From Crossaster papposus (lineage: Eukaryota; Echinodermata; Asteroidea; Velatida; Solasteridae), in the NCBI GenBank assembly GCA_037893245.1, contig JBAIAA010001144.1, positions 1 through 64,000 on the forward strand: a DNA stretch of 64,000 nt, written 5' to 3'. Both the position numbers and the translations under genes were made by a program. Position 1 is the first letter of the stretch, and each line of letters begins with the position of its first letter. Below the pieces are notes generated by a model that saw only the letters and a list, made by a program, of their open reading frames with translations, had not been told where the DNA came from and did not search any database. Below are positions 47,325-57,591 of the stretch, piece after piece.

Positions 47325-48774
47325 CTAGCAGGATGCCGCGCTTCGCGCGGCACCTGCTAGCTGGGTGAAATCGTAACTTATAGATACACCTTGTTGACGT
47401 CTTAAAAACATAATGGATTGTATGACAAACAAATCGCGAAACTTAGCGAGTAGAGTACCAGCTAGAAAGTATTTCGAGCGCACGAAATTATTTCGAGCTC
47501 ACGAACAGATATTCTTGGAGCGCAAGAAGTCATTTCGTGGCCACGACAACATTTCGAGCTCACGAAATAAGTTATTTTGAGTGCACGAAATAAAATACTC
47601 AAATTATTTCGTAACGGTGATTTTTATTCGTCATATGTCCCTTTAGGGGCTCCGTAGAAGTACCATCGAGTCTGAATAACGAACAATCTTTGTAAAAATA
47701 CTTCCCGACTTTCCAACTAATAATACTCAATAGGCAGTCCATCTTCGCTTGCATGCTGCCTGCGTCTCGTGATTTTTAACAGGAATCGTACGGGAAACAA
47801 TACGAACGAACCACTTCGGGATTTCTGTTTTACATCATCGTGAAAATCGTGATTAAAAAACCCAACAGGCCGGCCGTCTGACAGTGCGCCCTCAACAGAC
47901 GTAATGCAGTCACGTTTCTAATTTGCATATTCATATCCACCATCGCCATACAATTTCGCGACATTTTTGCACGATCAAAGTTGAAATTGAGGCAATAGCG
48001 ATATGTTTCGGAGTGTTTTGAGACAGATAATGTTGTAATATTTAAGTATCGACAATGTGAAGCAACGAAATTTGCCCAAAAGGCAACACGAAAGGAATAA
48101 ATCATTTTTTAACGTTCCAAGCCTGTGACTGCAATGTGGTCGACGCGCACGAAATTCAAAGCCGAAAACGAAGCTGGCGCTCAAACTCCGCAATAACCAA
48201 TGGAGTATAAAGGTCAAATAACACGGGACGGGGCCGCCCAATCGCGAACAACAAACTCGGCACCAACTCGGCCACCGCGCGAGCAAGGCGGATACAATCA
48301 ATTTGCGAAGGCTTCGCGTAACGCATGTAGCCGCCGCTTAATCGCAAACGGCCAACAATTCGGCGACCGAGTTACGGTAGTACGATTTCGGGAAGGCTTC
48401 GGCCCGAACTCCGGGCAAGGACAATGCAAAAATAACGCAATAGTTCACGCAAAAAGGCCCGCAGACATCGACAGGCAATCGAAAAGCGATTACGCGTTTA
48501 TCGGTAACGTCCGTTTCTTTTAAATCTCACTTTTAAATCTTATTCCCCGGGGGATTCCCCGGGGGATTCCCCGTCGCGAACGGTCCGGCACCCCGCCGCA
48601 CCGACGCCGGCGGCACACGCGCGCGGCGAGGAGTCGCCCGACCAAAAGCCAACATGGCGCCAACCACGCGCCAAGATGGCGCGGCCCTGTGTTTCCAAGA
48701 TGGCGGCGCCCTGCGTTCCAAGATGGCGGCGCCCAGGGACAAGATGGCGCATTTGTCATCTTTTATAGTATAGA
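47325..48774 (-). mobile_element. Helitron unit 19 (5'-most)
   Basis: 1450 bp. Its 5' TC end at 48774 is the outer boundary of the array and is preceded by A on the minus strand. It ends 83 bp before the RecQ-like start codon. Confidence 0.92.
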
Positions 48775-48857
48775 TGATATAATTATGATATGTACATTGT
48801 ACATGTACGAGCTATCGTGTACATTTTCCGGCCGGCTAATAACTAAATAAACGAAGT

Positions 48858-51744
48858 ATGGACGCAGCAATTGAATTTGCAAAAGGCATCCTTTGCCTTG
48901 CGGACGACTTCAAACCCAAGCAGATTGAAGCACTCCAAAGTTTCCTTAGAGGTGAAGACACGTTTGTCAACTTACCAACTGGTTACGGGAAATCGTTGGT
49001 TTTCCAAGCTGCACCATTTTGCAGTAAGTTCCAGCGGCAGTCGGTAAGTGGACTGCAGTTCTGCCTGCCTACATAGTACATGTACATTCCGAACTTGCAC
49101 ATTGTTTGACCATAGACATGGATTTTTTTTTGATTTTTTTCCATGTCTATGGTTTGACTGTCGCCATTTTTATTTCACATTTGACTTGAGTGTGTGCGTT
49201 TGTGCACCGTCGTCATTTTCACCCTGCCCACTTTCCACAAAATTAATCCTGGAGGTATTCACTATGGTTTGGTTTGAGTGACATCTCTCACACATTGTCA
49301 TTGCTTTTACTTTTAGTTGTAAACAATATTTTGTGCCGGATTTTTCTAGTTTCATTCTTTATAAAACTAAAGAAATGGAGGAATAATTAATTGATGTATT
49401 GACAAAACCATCAATAATGTTTTTAATTCCATGGAGCCCCCAAAACTCATTATCAAATATGTGTGCACATGAAATACTTTAGCCTTAGGGCCGGGGCCAG
49501 TTTGGCAGTTGTCAAAAGAAGACACTGCTGAAGTTGTTATCTCCATACCTAATTGTTTTCAACACGTTCAATAATTTGCAATGCATCATTACAAAGTATA
49601 TTTTTGAAAATGTGGTAGCATTCGTTTGGCATTGATGTTTTTATCAGGATAAATCCATCGCCATAGTCATATCTCCTCTTGTGGCTTTGATGCGAGACCA
49701 AGTGGCGGCATTACATGCTAAAGGTGCTACAGCTGGATATGTGGCAGATCTGAGACGTAGTCCTTGTGAGAAGACCAAGCTGCTAAATGGTGAATTGGCA
49801 GTGGTGTTTGCAAGTCCAGAGAGTCTGCTAGGTTCCTTCGGCAAAGAGTTGCTCAGATCTACAACCTACCAGGACAATATTTGTGGCTTCTTTGTTGATG
49901 AGAGCCACTGTGTGGCTAAGTGGTAAGTATATTAAAATAATCAATGCATTATGCACCCAATATCTCTAATTATATAAAACTTTTGCCTGAAATATAAAAA
50001 GCCTCGCCGTGTACAATTTAATGCACACTTAATTCTAAATCCCATTTGGCACACCCCCCCCCCCCCCCCCCCCCCCCCCACCACAAATTGTATGAAATTA
50101 TTGCAATGAAAACCAGTGACAAATGACCCAAAAACAAAAGCAACAATGGGCAAAAAAAAATATTTCTGAATGCACTTTGCATCTCAATAAAAGAGTATTT
50201 TAGCACAGTTTTGAATAAAATTTTCTCTGGACCCTGGTATTTGTCTTTCATACTCATTTCATTTAGCACACTGGCGAATTTTCTTGGAACCTGAAAATGA
50301 AATATCTCAGAATATTTAAACATACCAAATCTTTCAAAACTGAACTCCTCTATAACTTTGTTTACATTTTCTATTAAGCCCTTCCTCCATCCAACCAACA
50401 TTTTCTGGTACTCATGTGCTCTCTTCCTATATCTGCCTTTGTCTCTGCAGGGGTTTCAAGTCGGGAAAGGTCAAGGCTTTTAGGGAATGCTACTGCAGAC
50501 TTGCTGAACTGAGATCATTTGTCCCTAGCTCAGTCCCAATGATGGCATTAACAGCTACAGCTTCACCGGATATAAATAAGCTTGTAATTGACACACTTGG
50601 GATGACAGAGCCGTACAGTGTAGAAATTTCACCAGAGAGACCTAACATCAGATACTCTGTCGTAAGTACACTCGTAAAATCTCAAGACAGACAATTTGGA
50701 TGGCTGATAGAGGAAATTAAGCAGCACCAGGGTGAAAGCAGAAAAAGTATCATCTTCTGCCAGTCGCACAGACATTGTAGAGAACTTCATGCAACATTTG
50801 ATGAAGCACTAGGGGAAGAAATGTGCAAGCACATTGCCATGTTCCACTCATGCACAGAGGAGACAATAAAAACAAAAGTGTTGAGTGATTTCTCAAGAGC
50901 AGACGGTAACATAAGAGTACTGATAGCCACAGTAGCATTCGGGATGGGTGTGCATGTTGAAGGATTGTACACTGTTATTCACTATGGTCCTTCTAGGAAT
51001 ATCAATGACTACTTCCAGGAAAGTGGCAGAATTGGACGGGATGGTAAAAAGAGCCATGCTGTTATTCTACTGTATCCCCGATGCTTCACGACATGTCGAG
51101 TAGATCAAGCAATGAAGCAGTACCTCAACACAACTGAATGCCGGCGTAAAACCCTACTAGAACATTATGGACACCCTGTGACATCAACTTTGGGGAAACA
51201 GCTCTGCTGTGACAATTGTGCAGATGATTTTACTGGTGTCGGGTGGGCAGAAGACCTACTGCAGAAACTGCAACTGCTGATCAATCCGAACGATAAAAAT
51301 ACAGTGACCATCCGAAAGGTTACTGATGAACAAAGGCAGGAACTCAGGCAACAAATATTTGCATATCGGGACTCCCTGCTTAAAGGAGAAGCATCTGCAA
51401 TGTATACAGGAGTAGATATGGCAAGTGGGCTAGCAGTTCCACTTATTGATGCCATTATTAAGGACTGTCATACCATAAGGTCCAAAGAGCATCTTGAAGC
51501 CAGCTTTTCATTTTTTGAGAGAAGCCATGCACACCAAGTGTGGCTTTTAATGTCAAATACCCTATCCGATGACTTTGACACAACCAATGACGAGGAACAG
51601 AACTCCAACAGTAGTACTAGCAGTAGCAACAGTGAGGATGAGCACGAGTTGCAGGATGCAGCTGAAGCTAGTGATTCATCAGTATTTTTAGATACGGACA
51701 AATTATCCATTGGAACTTCAGATTCCCAAACATCTACATCATAG
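48858..51744 (+). CDS. RecQ-like ATP-dependent DNA helicase, three exons
   Basis: A superfamily 2 helicase predicted to unwind DNA 3' to 5'. The exons are 48858-49043, 49648-49922 and 50451-51744, all GT-AG, joining in phases 0 and 2 to ~584 aa. Landmarks in order are a Q-motif region (FKPKQIEALQSF), Walker A (LPTGYGKSLVFQ), motif Ia (VISPLVALMRDQV), motif II FVDESHCVAKWG (DESH in place of DEAH), motif III (ALTATAS), motif V (IATVAFGMGV) and motif VI (QESGRIGRDG). A RecQ-type zinc-binding region with LCCDNCADDF follows, and then an acidic Ser-rich tail. It lacks the long N-terminus of BLM/WRN-type host RecQ enzymes and looks like the short lineage-expanded invertebrate class. The frame is open throughout. 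The stop codon lies in the first bases of a large inverted repeat, so the native tail may be trimmed. The Helitron array ends 83 bp upstream. Confidence 0.9.
49105..49155. repeat. Hairpin in RecQ-like intron 1
   Basis: ACCATAGACATGGA and TCCATGTCTATGGT are inverted around a T-rich ~20 bp loop. It resembles a very small fold-back insertion. Confidence 0.75.
50056..50090. repeat. Poly-C tract in RecQ-like intron 2
   Basis: More than 25 consecutive C. It generates spurious Gly-rich frames on the minus strand. Confidence 0.95.
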
Positions 51745-52636
51745 TCGGCAGGCCAACCCCGGGAAATATGCTTAAACAAACTTTTGATGGCATTTTTTGT
51801 TCAAAGCTGGCAACCATGCTAGAAAGTATCACTATGGTCCAGGCTTTCAGAATCACTCGGTTGCCAAAATGCCATTTGACCTTGAAGGTCAAATTTGGGG
51901 GTCAAAAGGTCAAACTTTTAATTGTTTTTATTTTGTCTTCTACTTTCATATAACATCAAGTTTGGCACGAACAATTGAATATTTAATGAGTTATAAGGGT
52001 TTTAACTTCTAAAATAATAGGTAAATATTAAGCGATTTATGAATATAAATGCTTTTTACTCATTTATGCTTTGGAATACGCATAATGTAAGATGCATTCA
52101 TTTTAAAGTTACTTTTACCAGAAATTATCCTTGCTTCTTCATCAACAAGGCACCACAGTGGCTGGAAGCCATATAATTGTCTAGTTTCAAAAGGTATGTA
52201 TGACATTCAAGGTCAAATTTCAAGGTCAAAAGGTCAAATTTTACTTTTATACCAAAGAAGAATCGACTTGTTCCTGTTGTTTTTTCTTGGTTAAGCAGGT
52301 AAGTATACAGCGCCAATGATGTGTTTTAAAGGATAAGCAGCTGTACATTTGAAGACAAAACACATCATTTTCCATAGATCTAACCCATCACCAAATCACT
52401 TCTGTTCAAGCTCCATCCCCTGTCGTGTTCATGCATCCTTCAGCATCACAGCCACATGCAGGTATACATAATTATGTTTGTCCCATCTTGTGCCAATGGC
52501 AAGCTTGTGTGCGGCACTTGCTTTTGCACCCACAAGTAACTATAGTTCCAAACAGCTACTTAGTACTTGGAACAGATGGTTTCCGCAACCACACCACTTC
52601 TAACCGTCTGTCAGTTGCCTGCCAACCTCCAGTCCC

Positions 52637-53464
52637 CTAAGGATCAGGAACACCTACGTCAGCCTTGTTTGCCTGCAGCCATACTTGTGCCTGGTAGTTC
52701 GCACGCAACACATGCAATTCCAGAGCGTCACTTAATTGTTGGTGGCAACATTCAAGTGCCTTCTTCCCTTTCTGGAAGAAGTCATGCATAGCTCTGTCAA
52801 CACCTGAACTAGAGAGTGGCGATTTGTAAAGCATACATACCAACCCCTTGACATCGCTTAATGTCCCATCTCGGCCAACGCCATGCAACAGTTCCGGGTG
52901 TTGCAAGTATACATTCCAGCATTATTTGTTGCCATGGCCAGCGAGCGATGACACAGTATCACAACCAGTTATGGCATGGAACCCAAGAACATTCTCCACA
53001 ACCGCTGGAGGGAGGGTCTCGTTGATGATGGCCTGAACTGGAAAACACTCTTGCTCTTTGGACGTGCCACTCATCATCCACACCTGGCAGAGTTTTTCCC
53101 TGGTGAAGTAAAGGAGCAAGAGCAGGACATCTGTGTCACGGCTATGCTTTCAAGTTTCATACCCTGCATCAATAGCTTTAAGGGCATGGAAGATGATCCT
53201 TGTGTCGGCCTGCTCGTGGTTTGCATTCAGTGTTGGGATGACTCCCCTTGTCGTTGACAATCCGTTTGTTTTGCTGCCACCAACTACTACTTCGTTGACT
53301 GTGTCATTGTGCGTTGCCAGTTTGCCACTGAGGAACTGTGCAAGATCTTCCTAATTGTTTTCACCTAATGCGATGAAGTTCTTCCATGCTTAGGGAAGTG
53401 GAAGATCATCCCGGTTGATCACCTTACGGATTGGTCTCGTTTTCCCAGCTCTTTTGCTTCCGAA
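52637..53464 (-). pseudogene. PIN/XPG-like nuclease gene, left copy, degenerate
   Basis: Minus-strand blocks in order: RAGKTRPIRKVINRDDLPLP, a stop, WKNFIALGEN, a stop, EDLAQFLSGKLATHNDTVNE, then HEQADTRIIFHALKAIDAG, then SRDTDVLLLLL, then FHAITGCDTVSSLAGHGNK, a stop, then the helical C-terminal region with FFQKGKKAL and LRANYQAQVWLQANKADVGV. The spaced acidic residues (EQADTR, SRDTDV, GCDT) match the pattern of PIN/FEN-type metal-dependent nucleases seen in a lineage-expanded invertebrate family. At least four in-frame stops make it non-functional. The nuclease assignment is from motif pattern only. Confidence 0.75.
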
Positions 53465-55470
53465 AAACCGGTATCATAATAGATGGTCATGCATTGATAC
53501 AGTCCCTAGGGAAGCAACCGAAGTGCAAGACGTTTGGTGACTATGCCAAAACCTTCGAGAAGACTGTGGTGAAGCAGTTCCGTGGCACAGTGTCCAGGAT
53601 CGATGTTGTATTTGATCAATATAGACCTCTATCGATCAAGTCGACTACACGAAGCAAAAGAGCTGGGCAAACGAGACCAATCCGTAAGGTGATCAACCGG
53701 GATGATCTTCCACTTCCCCAAGCATGGAAGAACTTTATCGCCTTAGGTGAAAACAAGGAAGACCTTGCACAGTTCCTCAGTGGCAAACTGGCAACGCACA
53801 ATGACACAGTCAACAAAGTAGTGTGGATGATGAGTGGCACGTCCAATTATAGGAGCAAGAGTGTTTCCCAGTTCACGTCATCATCAACGAGACCCTCCCT
53901 CCAGCGGTTGTGGAGAATGTTCTTGGGTTTCATGCTATAACTGGTTGATACTGTGTCATCGTTCCGCGCTGGCCATGGCAACAATTATGCTGTAATGTCT
54001 ACTTGCAACACCCGGAACTGTTGCATGGCGTTGGCCGAGATGGGACATTAAGCGATGTCGAGGAGGTCGTATGTATGCTTTACAAATGGACACAATCTAG
54101 TTCAGGTGTTGACATAGCTACACTGTTAAAAATTGTGTAACTTCACAGTTGTTTTTCTGTTGAAAATGTCAATATATAACAGTAGATATTACTGTTTTGG
54201 GATTTCTTTGTATATAAACAAAACTAGTACTGTCTATGTACATTTTTCTGAATTTCTCTGTTTGGTTACAGAATGTTCGCTGTTAAATTAAAGTTTTGTA
54301 CTGGAACAAGAAACATCATCTTTTGAACAAGCATTTTCTTCCGTTATGTTAAGACACATCAACATTACTGTTTTATAACAACACATTTTGCTGTAAATAT
54401 ACAGCAACGCCAACGAAGTATTTATTTACAGAGAATCTATTGTTCTCCTACACGAATCTCATTACGCAGCAACTGACCAATCAGAAGTGAGGAAATTAGT
54501 GTTCACAAAAGTCATGTTAAACTGTGTTGTTTTACCACAAAACACACTTTTTTTACCACTTTGTGTAATTATTAAAGCTATTCCCTGATACAATTTAGAT
54601 TTTTAGCAAATAAATCTGAAGAATTGCATCTCATCTCCCTCCGCATTTAAATATTGAAATTATTCATTTGAAAGCGTGACTTCATCATTGCGGGAAAAGC
54701 TGAATATAAAAGTAACTCACGACAATGGTTGAAGTGTTAGTAGGTTATCGTAGCATTTGTACTATACGTAATACATGTAGTAAAGTGTAATAACTATTAC
54801 TTATAATAGGTCTGGTTCCCATTCTCATTCCCACTTCATTCATCGATGTAAATTGCCGCAATACGCGTAACAGAAAACTGTACTTCAACAGGAGCGTTCG
54901 TTTTTGGACAAAACTTCGACATAAAACTTGCCGTTATATTAACAAAACAACAACGGGTTAATCACTGTTGCAAAACAGGGGAATCCATGTAGGTGTACAG
55001 TACTCAATACAGTAGAATCTCTGTTAATAAACAGAGATAAAAACAACAGTAGAATGTACTGTTAAAAAACAGTAACTACTGTAATGCCAATTGACAATAG
55101 AATGTACTGTTAATTAACAGATATTTTTTTAACAGTGTAGGCATGACTTCTTACTTCTTCCAGAAAGGGAAGAAGGCACTTGAAATGTTGCCACCAACAA
55201 TAGACGCTCTGGAATTGCATATGTCGCGTGCGAACTACCAGGCAAAAGTATGGCTGCAGGCAAACAAGGCTGACGTAGTTGTTCCTGATCCTGAGGAGAC
55301 AGACGGTTATAAGTGGTGTGGTTGCGGAAACCATCTGTTCCAAGTAGCTGTATGGAACTATAGTTACTTGTGGGTGCAAAAGCAAGTGTTGCACACAAGC
55401 TTGCCATTGCCACAAAGATGGGACAACCATGTACCCCTGCATGTGGCTGTGATGCTGAAGGATACATGAA
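53440..55470 (+). pseudogene. PIN/XPG-like nuclease gene, right copy, degenerate and interrupted
   Basis: It starts near GIIIDGHALIQSLGK, the N-terminal strand of the PIN-like fold with its first acidic residue. It runs openly through VVFDQYRPLSIKS and DDLPLPQAWKNFIALGENK to HNDTVNKVV. It then jumps to WMMSGTSN, missing the EADTR and RDTDV segments present in the left copy, and is frameshifted. It is interrupted at 54121-55137 by a transposon and resumes with FFQKGKKALE, RANYQAKVWLQANKADVVV and a Cys-rich tail split over two frames (CKSKCCTQACHCHKDG, then CTPACGCDAEG). Together the two copies show the family's full layout, but neither is intact. Confidence 0.75.
54121..55137. mobile_element. 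TIR element with TA duplication, rich in ACTGTTA motif
   Basis: The ends are CACTGTTAAAAA in inverted orientation, flanked by TA (54119-54120, 55138-55139). The left palindrome arm supplies the empty site (GACAGAGCTATGCATGAC), confirming both boundaries. The 1017 bp interior has no coding frame. It carries many ACTGTTA, AACAGTA and CTGTTAAT(A)AACAG words, densest near the right end. Confidence 0.88.
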
Positions 55471-56163
55471 CACGCGTAGGGATGAAGCTTGAACAGAAGT
55501 GATTTGGTGATTGGTTAAATCGATGGAAAGTGTTTTGTCTTCAAATGTACAGCTGCTTATCCTTTAAAACACATCATTGGCGCTGTATACTTACCTGCTT
55601 AACCAAGAAAAAACAACAGGAACAAGTTAATTCTTCCTTGGTACATGTATTATAAAAGTAAAATTTGACCTTTTGACCTTGAAATGTGACCTTAAATGTC
55701 ATACATACCTTTAGAAACTAGACAATTACGTGGCTTCCAGCTACTGTGGTGCCTTGTTGATGAAGAAGCAAGGATAATTTTTGGTAAAAGTGACTTTAAA
55801 ATGAATGCATCTTACATTATGCGTATTCCAAAGCATAAATGAGTAAACAGCATTTATATTCATAAATCGCTTAATATTTACCTATTATTTTAGAAGTTAA
55901 AACCCTTATAACTCATTGAATATTCAATTGTTCGTGCCAAACCTGATGTTATATAAAAATACAAGACAAAATTTAAAAAAAATGAAAATTTGACCTCGTC
56001 TGACCTTTTGACCCCTAAATTTGACCTTCAAGGTCAAATGCCATTTTGGCAACTGAGTGATTCTGAAAGCCTGGACCATAGTGATACTTTCTAGCATGGT
56101 TGCCAGCTTTGAACAAAAAATGCCATCAACATTTTTTTGGAGGGTCTTGGCCTGCCGACTATC

Positions 56164-57591
56164 AAGTTGTGATGATGAATAGTTTATATTTGTAAAACGT
56201 GCAGCTGTAAAAAAGTAGAGGATAATTTTTCGAAATTGGCCTAATACATCAGATATGCTGTATTCAATGTCTCGAAAGAAGATTTGTTATCATAAAAATA
56301 TAAGTTGTCAACTTGCAATTTAACACGCCAGGATTATTATTTGAATTTGAACTCCCCCACCCTATGAAACTGATTGTTCACATTCAAGTAACCCATCACA
56401 TGAACAAAGTGAACAGTTACAGTGGCTATGCATTTATCAGCTATTATTATAAGCTGCTTTAATTCTGTTGCAGAACTTTAATACGTGGTTTTTATACCTT
56501 TTCTTCATTTTACGACCATAATAACAATGTAATTTAATAAATAACAATGTAATTTAATAAATAACAAAGTTAAATTAAGTCGTTTTTCTTTAATCGCATG
56601 TACACCTGAACTTTGGTGTTTTTGTTATGTTTATTGTCACCATGTAATAAATTACCTCCAGAAAGATCTAGCCCCACAAATTTTGTTTAGTTGGTGAACA
56701 TTTATTTTTTAATAAATAAACTTTGACAGTCTCTACAGTCTTGTCTACAACAACCAGAAGATAAAAAAACTACACTCCAATCGTTGCTGGGGATGAAACA
56801 CTTCAAAATGGTAACTTTTGGGTATACAAACTTTGGGGGTGACCATAGCCCACCTAGACTTCATTCTACAACCCCACGTAGAATATTGTTCAAAGAAACA
56901 ATATTTATCCACCTTGACATGTATAGGTACAAGTATCATGTAAAACTTGGAAGTATTCGATTGTTATTCAACTGATAAACCCAGAGTTGATTGTGAAGTC
57001 AATAAATGCTGTAATCGTGCCGTTTAATACAATATTTGTTCAAACTATTAATTAAAAGCCCTGTATAAACCTATCCAAAGTCAGATATAGCACCTGTATC
57101 AAGGTAACATTTATAACCAAGACTTGACAATTTCAATGTCAAAGGTTATGTGTTAAAAACAAAAACGAATTTTAATTTCCTTGCCTTTTGTATGGGAGGG
57201 GGGTGTTAGTGGTGTTCACTTTGCACCAACCCCATGCCCTGTCAATGTCAGCCCTGAATCCGTTTTAAAAAGTGAATTTCCTCTTCTTTTTTCTTATCAA
57301 ATTGGATAATTCAAAGATGACCGATCTACATGTATGCTAAATCCATGCCTTGACTAGGTCATGAAGATTATCCACTATTCATAAATACCTAAGAAAGTTT
57401 ACCCATTCCTAATTGGTCGAGAGCCTGTCACGTGGCTGGTCTTAAACAGTCTGGGTGCTGATAATTACCAGAGCCGATGGTGAGGGTAATTACAGCACCC
57501 AGACCCCAAGCAGTGTTGAATAGAGCGATTAAAACCTCCCAAGCACACATTTACTCCCTTACTGAAAACTTTGACAACATACATGGAAGAG
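56164..57591. other. No recognisable gene
   Basis: AT-rich noncoding sequence between the palindrome and the zinc-finger gene. A short tandem repeat of AATAACAATGTAATTTAATA lies near 56518-56570. Confidence 0.55.

Larger units (their letters stand above)
19048..48774 (-). mobile_element. Tandem head-to-tail array of 19 non-autonomous Helitrons
   Basis: Read on the minus strand, each unit starts TCTATACTATAAAAGATG and ends with the hairpin TGCCGCGCGAAGCGCGGCA, then TCCTG, then CTAG. These are the defining Helitron termini: 5' TC, 3' CTRR, and a GC-rich hairpin about 5-12 bp before the end. Units abut directly (CTAG then TCTATAC) with no intervening sequence. The array as a whole is flanked by A before the first TC (48775) and T after the last CTAG (19047), the A/T insertion signature. 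No Rep/helicase gene lies inside. Unit lengths run from 0.5 to 2.4 kb; most are ~1.43-1.49 kb or ~1.73 kb. All small open frames in this interval recur passively with the repeat. Confidence 0.95.
51741..56163. repeat. Large imperfect palindrome of two PIN/XPG-like gene copies
   Basis: The left arm (about 51741-53464) and right arm (about 53646-56163) are inverted copies. The outer ends match over ATAGTCGGCAGGCCAA. The ~180 bp centre carries the gene's N-terminal part. The right arm contains a 1017 bp transposon insertion and lacks ~220 bp of coding sequence that the left arm keeps. Near the outer ends both arms carry several AGGTCA/TGACCT words within CAAGGTCAAATTT-like segments. It may be a fold-back transposon or a local inverted duplication. 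Confidence 0.85.

Noticed and set aside
19972-48759. Dozens of recurring open frames of 60-150 aa (for example those with SLLPQFQL or ILERRAAPSW words)
   Set aside because: They recur at the Helitron period, overlap on both strands and in several frames, change frame between units and have no domain. They are passive consequences of the repeat, not genes.
19048-48774. CRISPR array or ordinary satellite
   Set aside because: Units are 1.4-1.7 kb with transposon termini, there are no spacers, and the context is eukaryotic. The Helitron ends explain the structure.
19048-48774. An autonomous Helitron with Rep/helicase inside the array
   Set aside because: No HUH Rep motif or PIF1-like helicase frame was found in any unit. 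The nearby RecQ-like gene is not of the PIF1 type used by Helitrons and lies outside the array.
48858-51744. Host BLM/WRN/RECQL orthologue
   Set aside because: It lacks the long N-terminal and HRDC regions, has DESH in motif II, and sits among transposon genes. It fits the short lineage-expanded class better.
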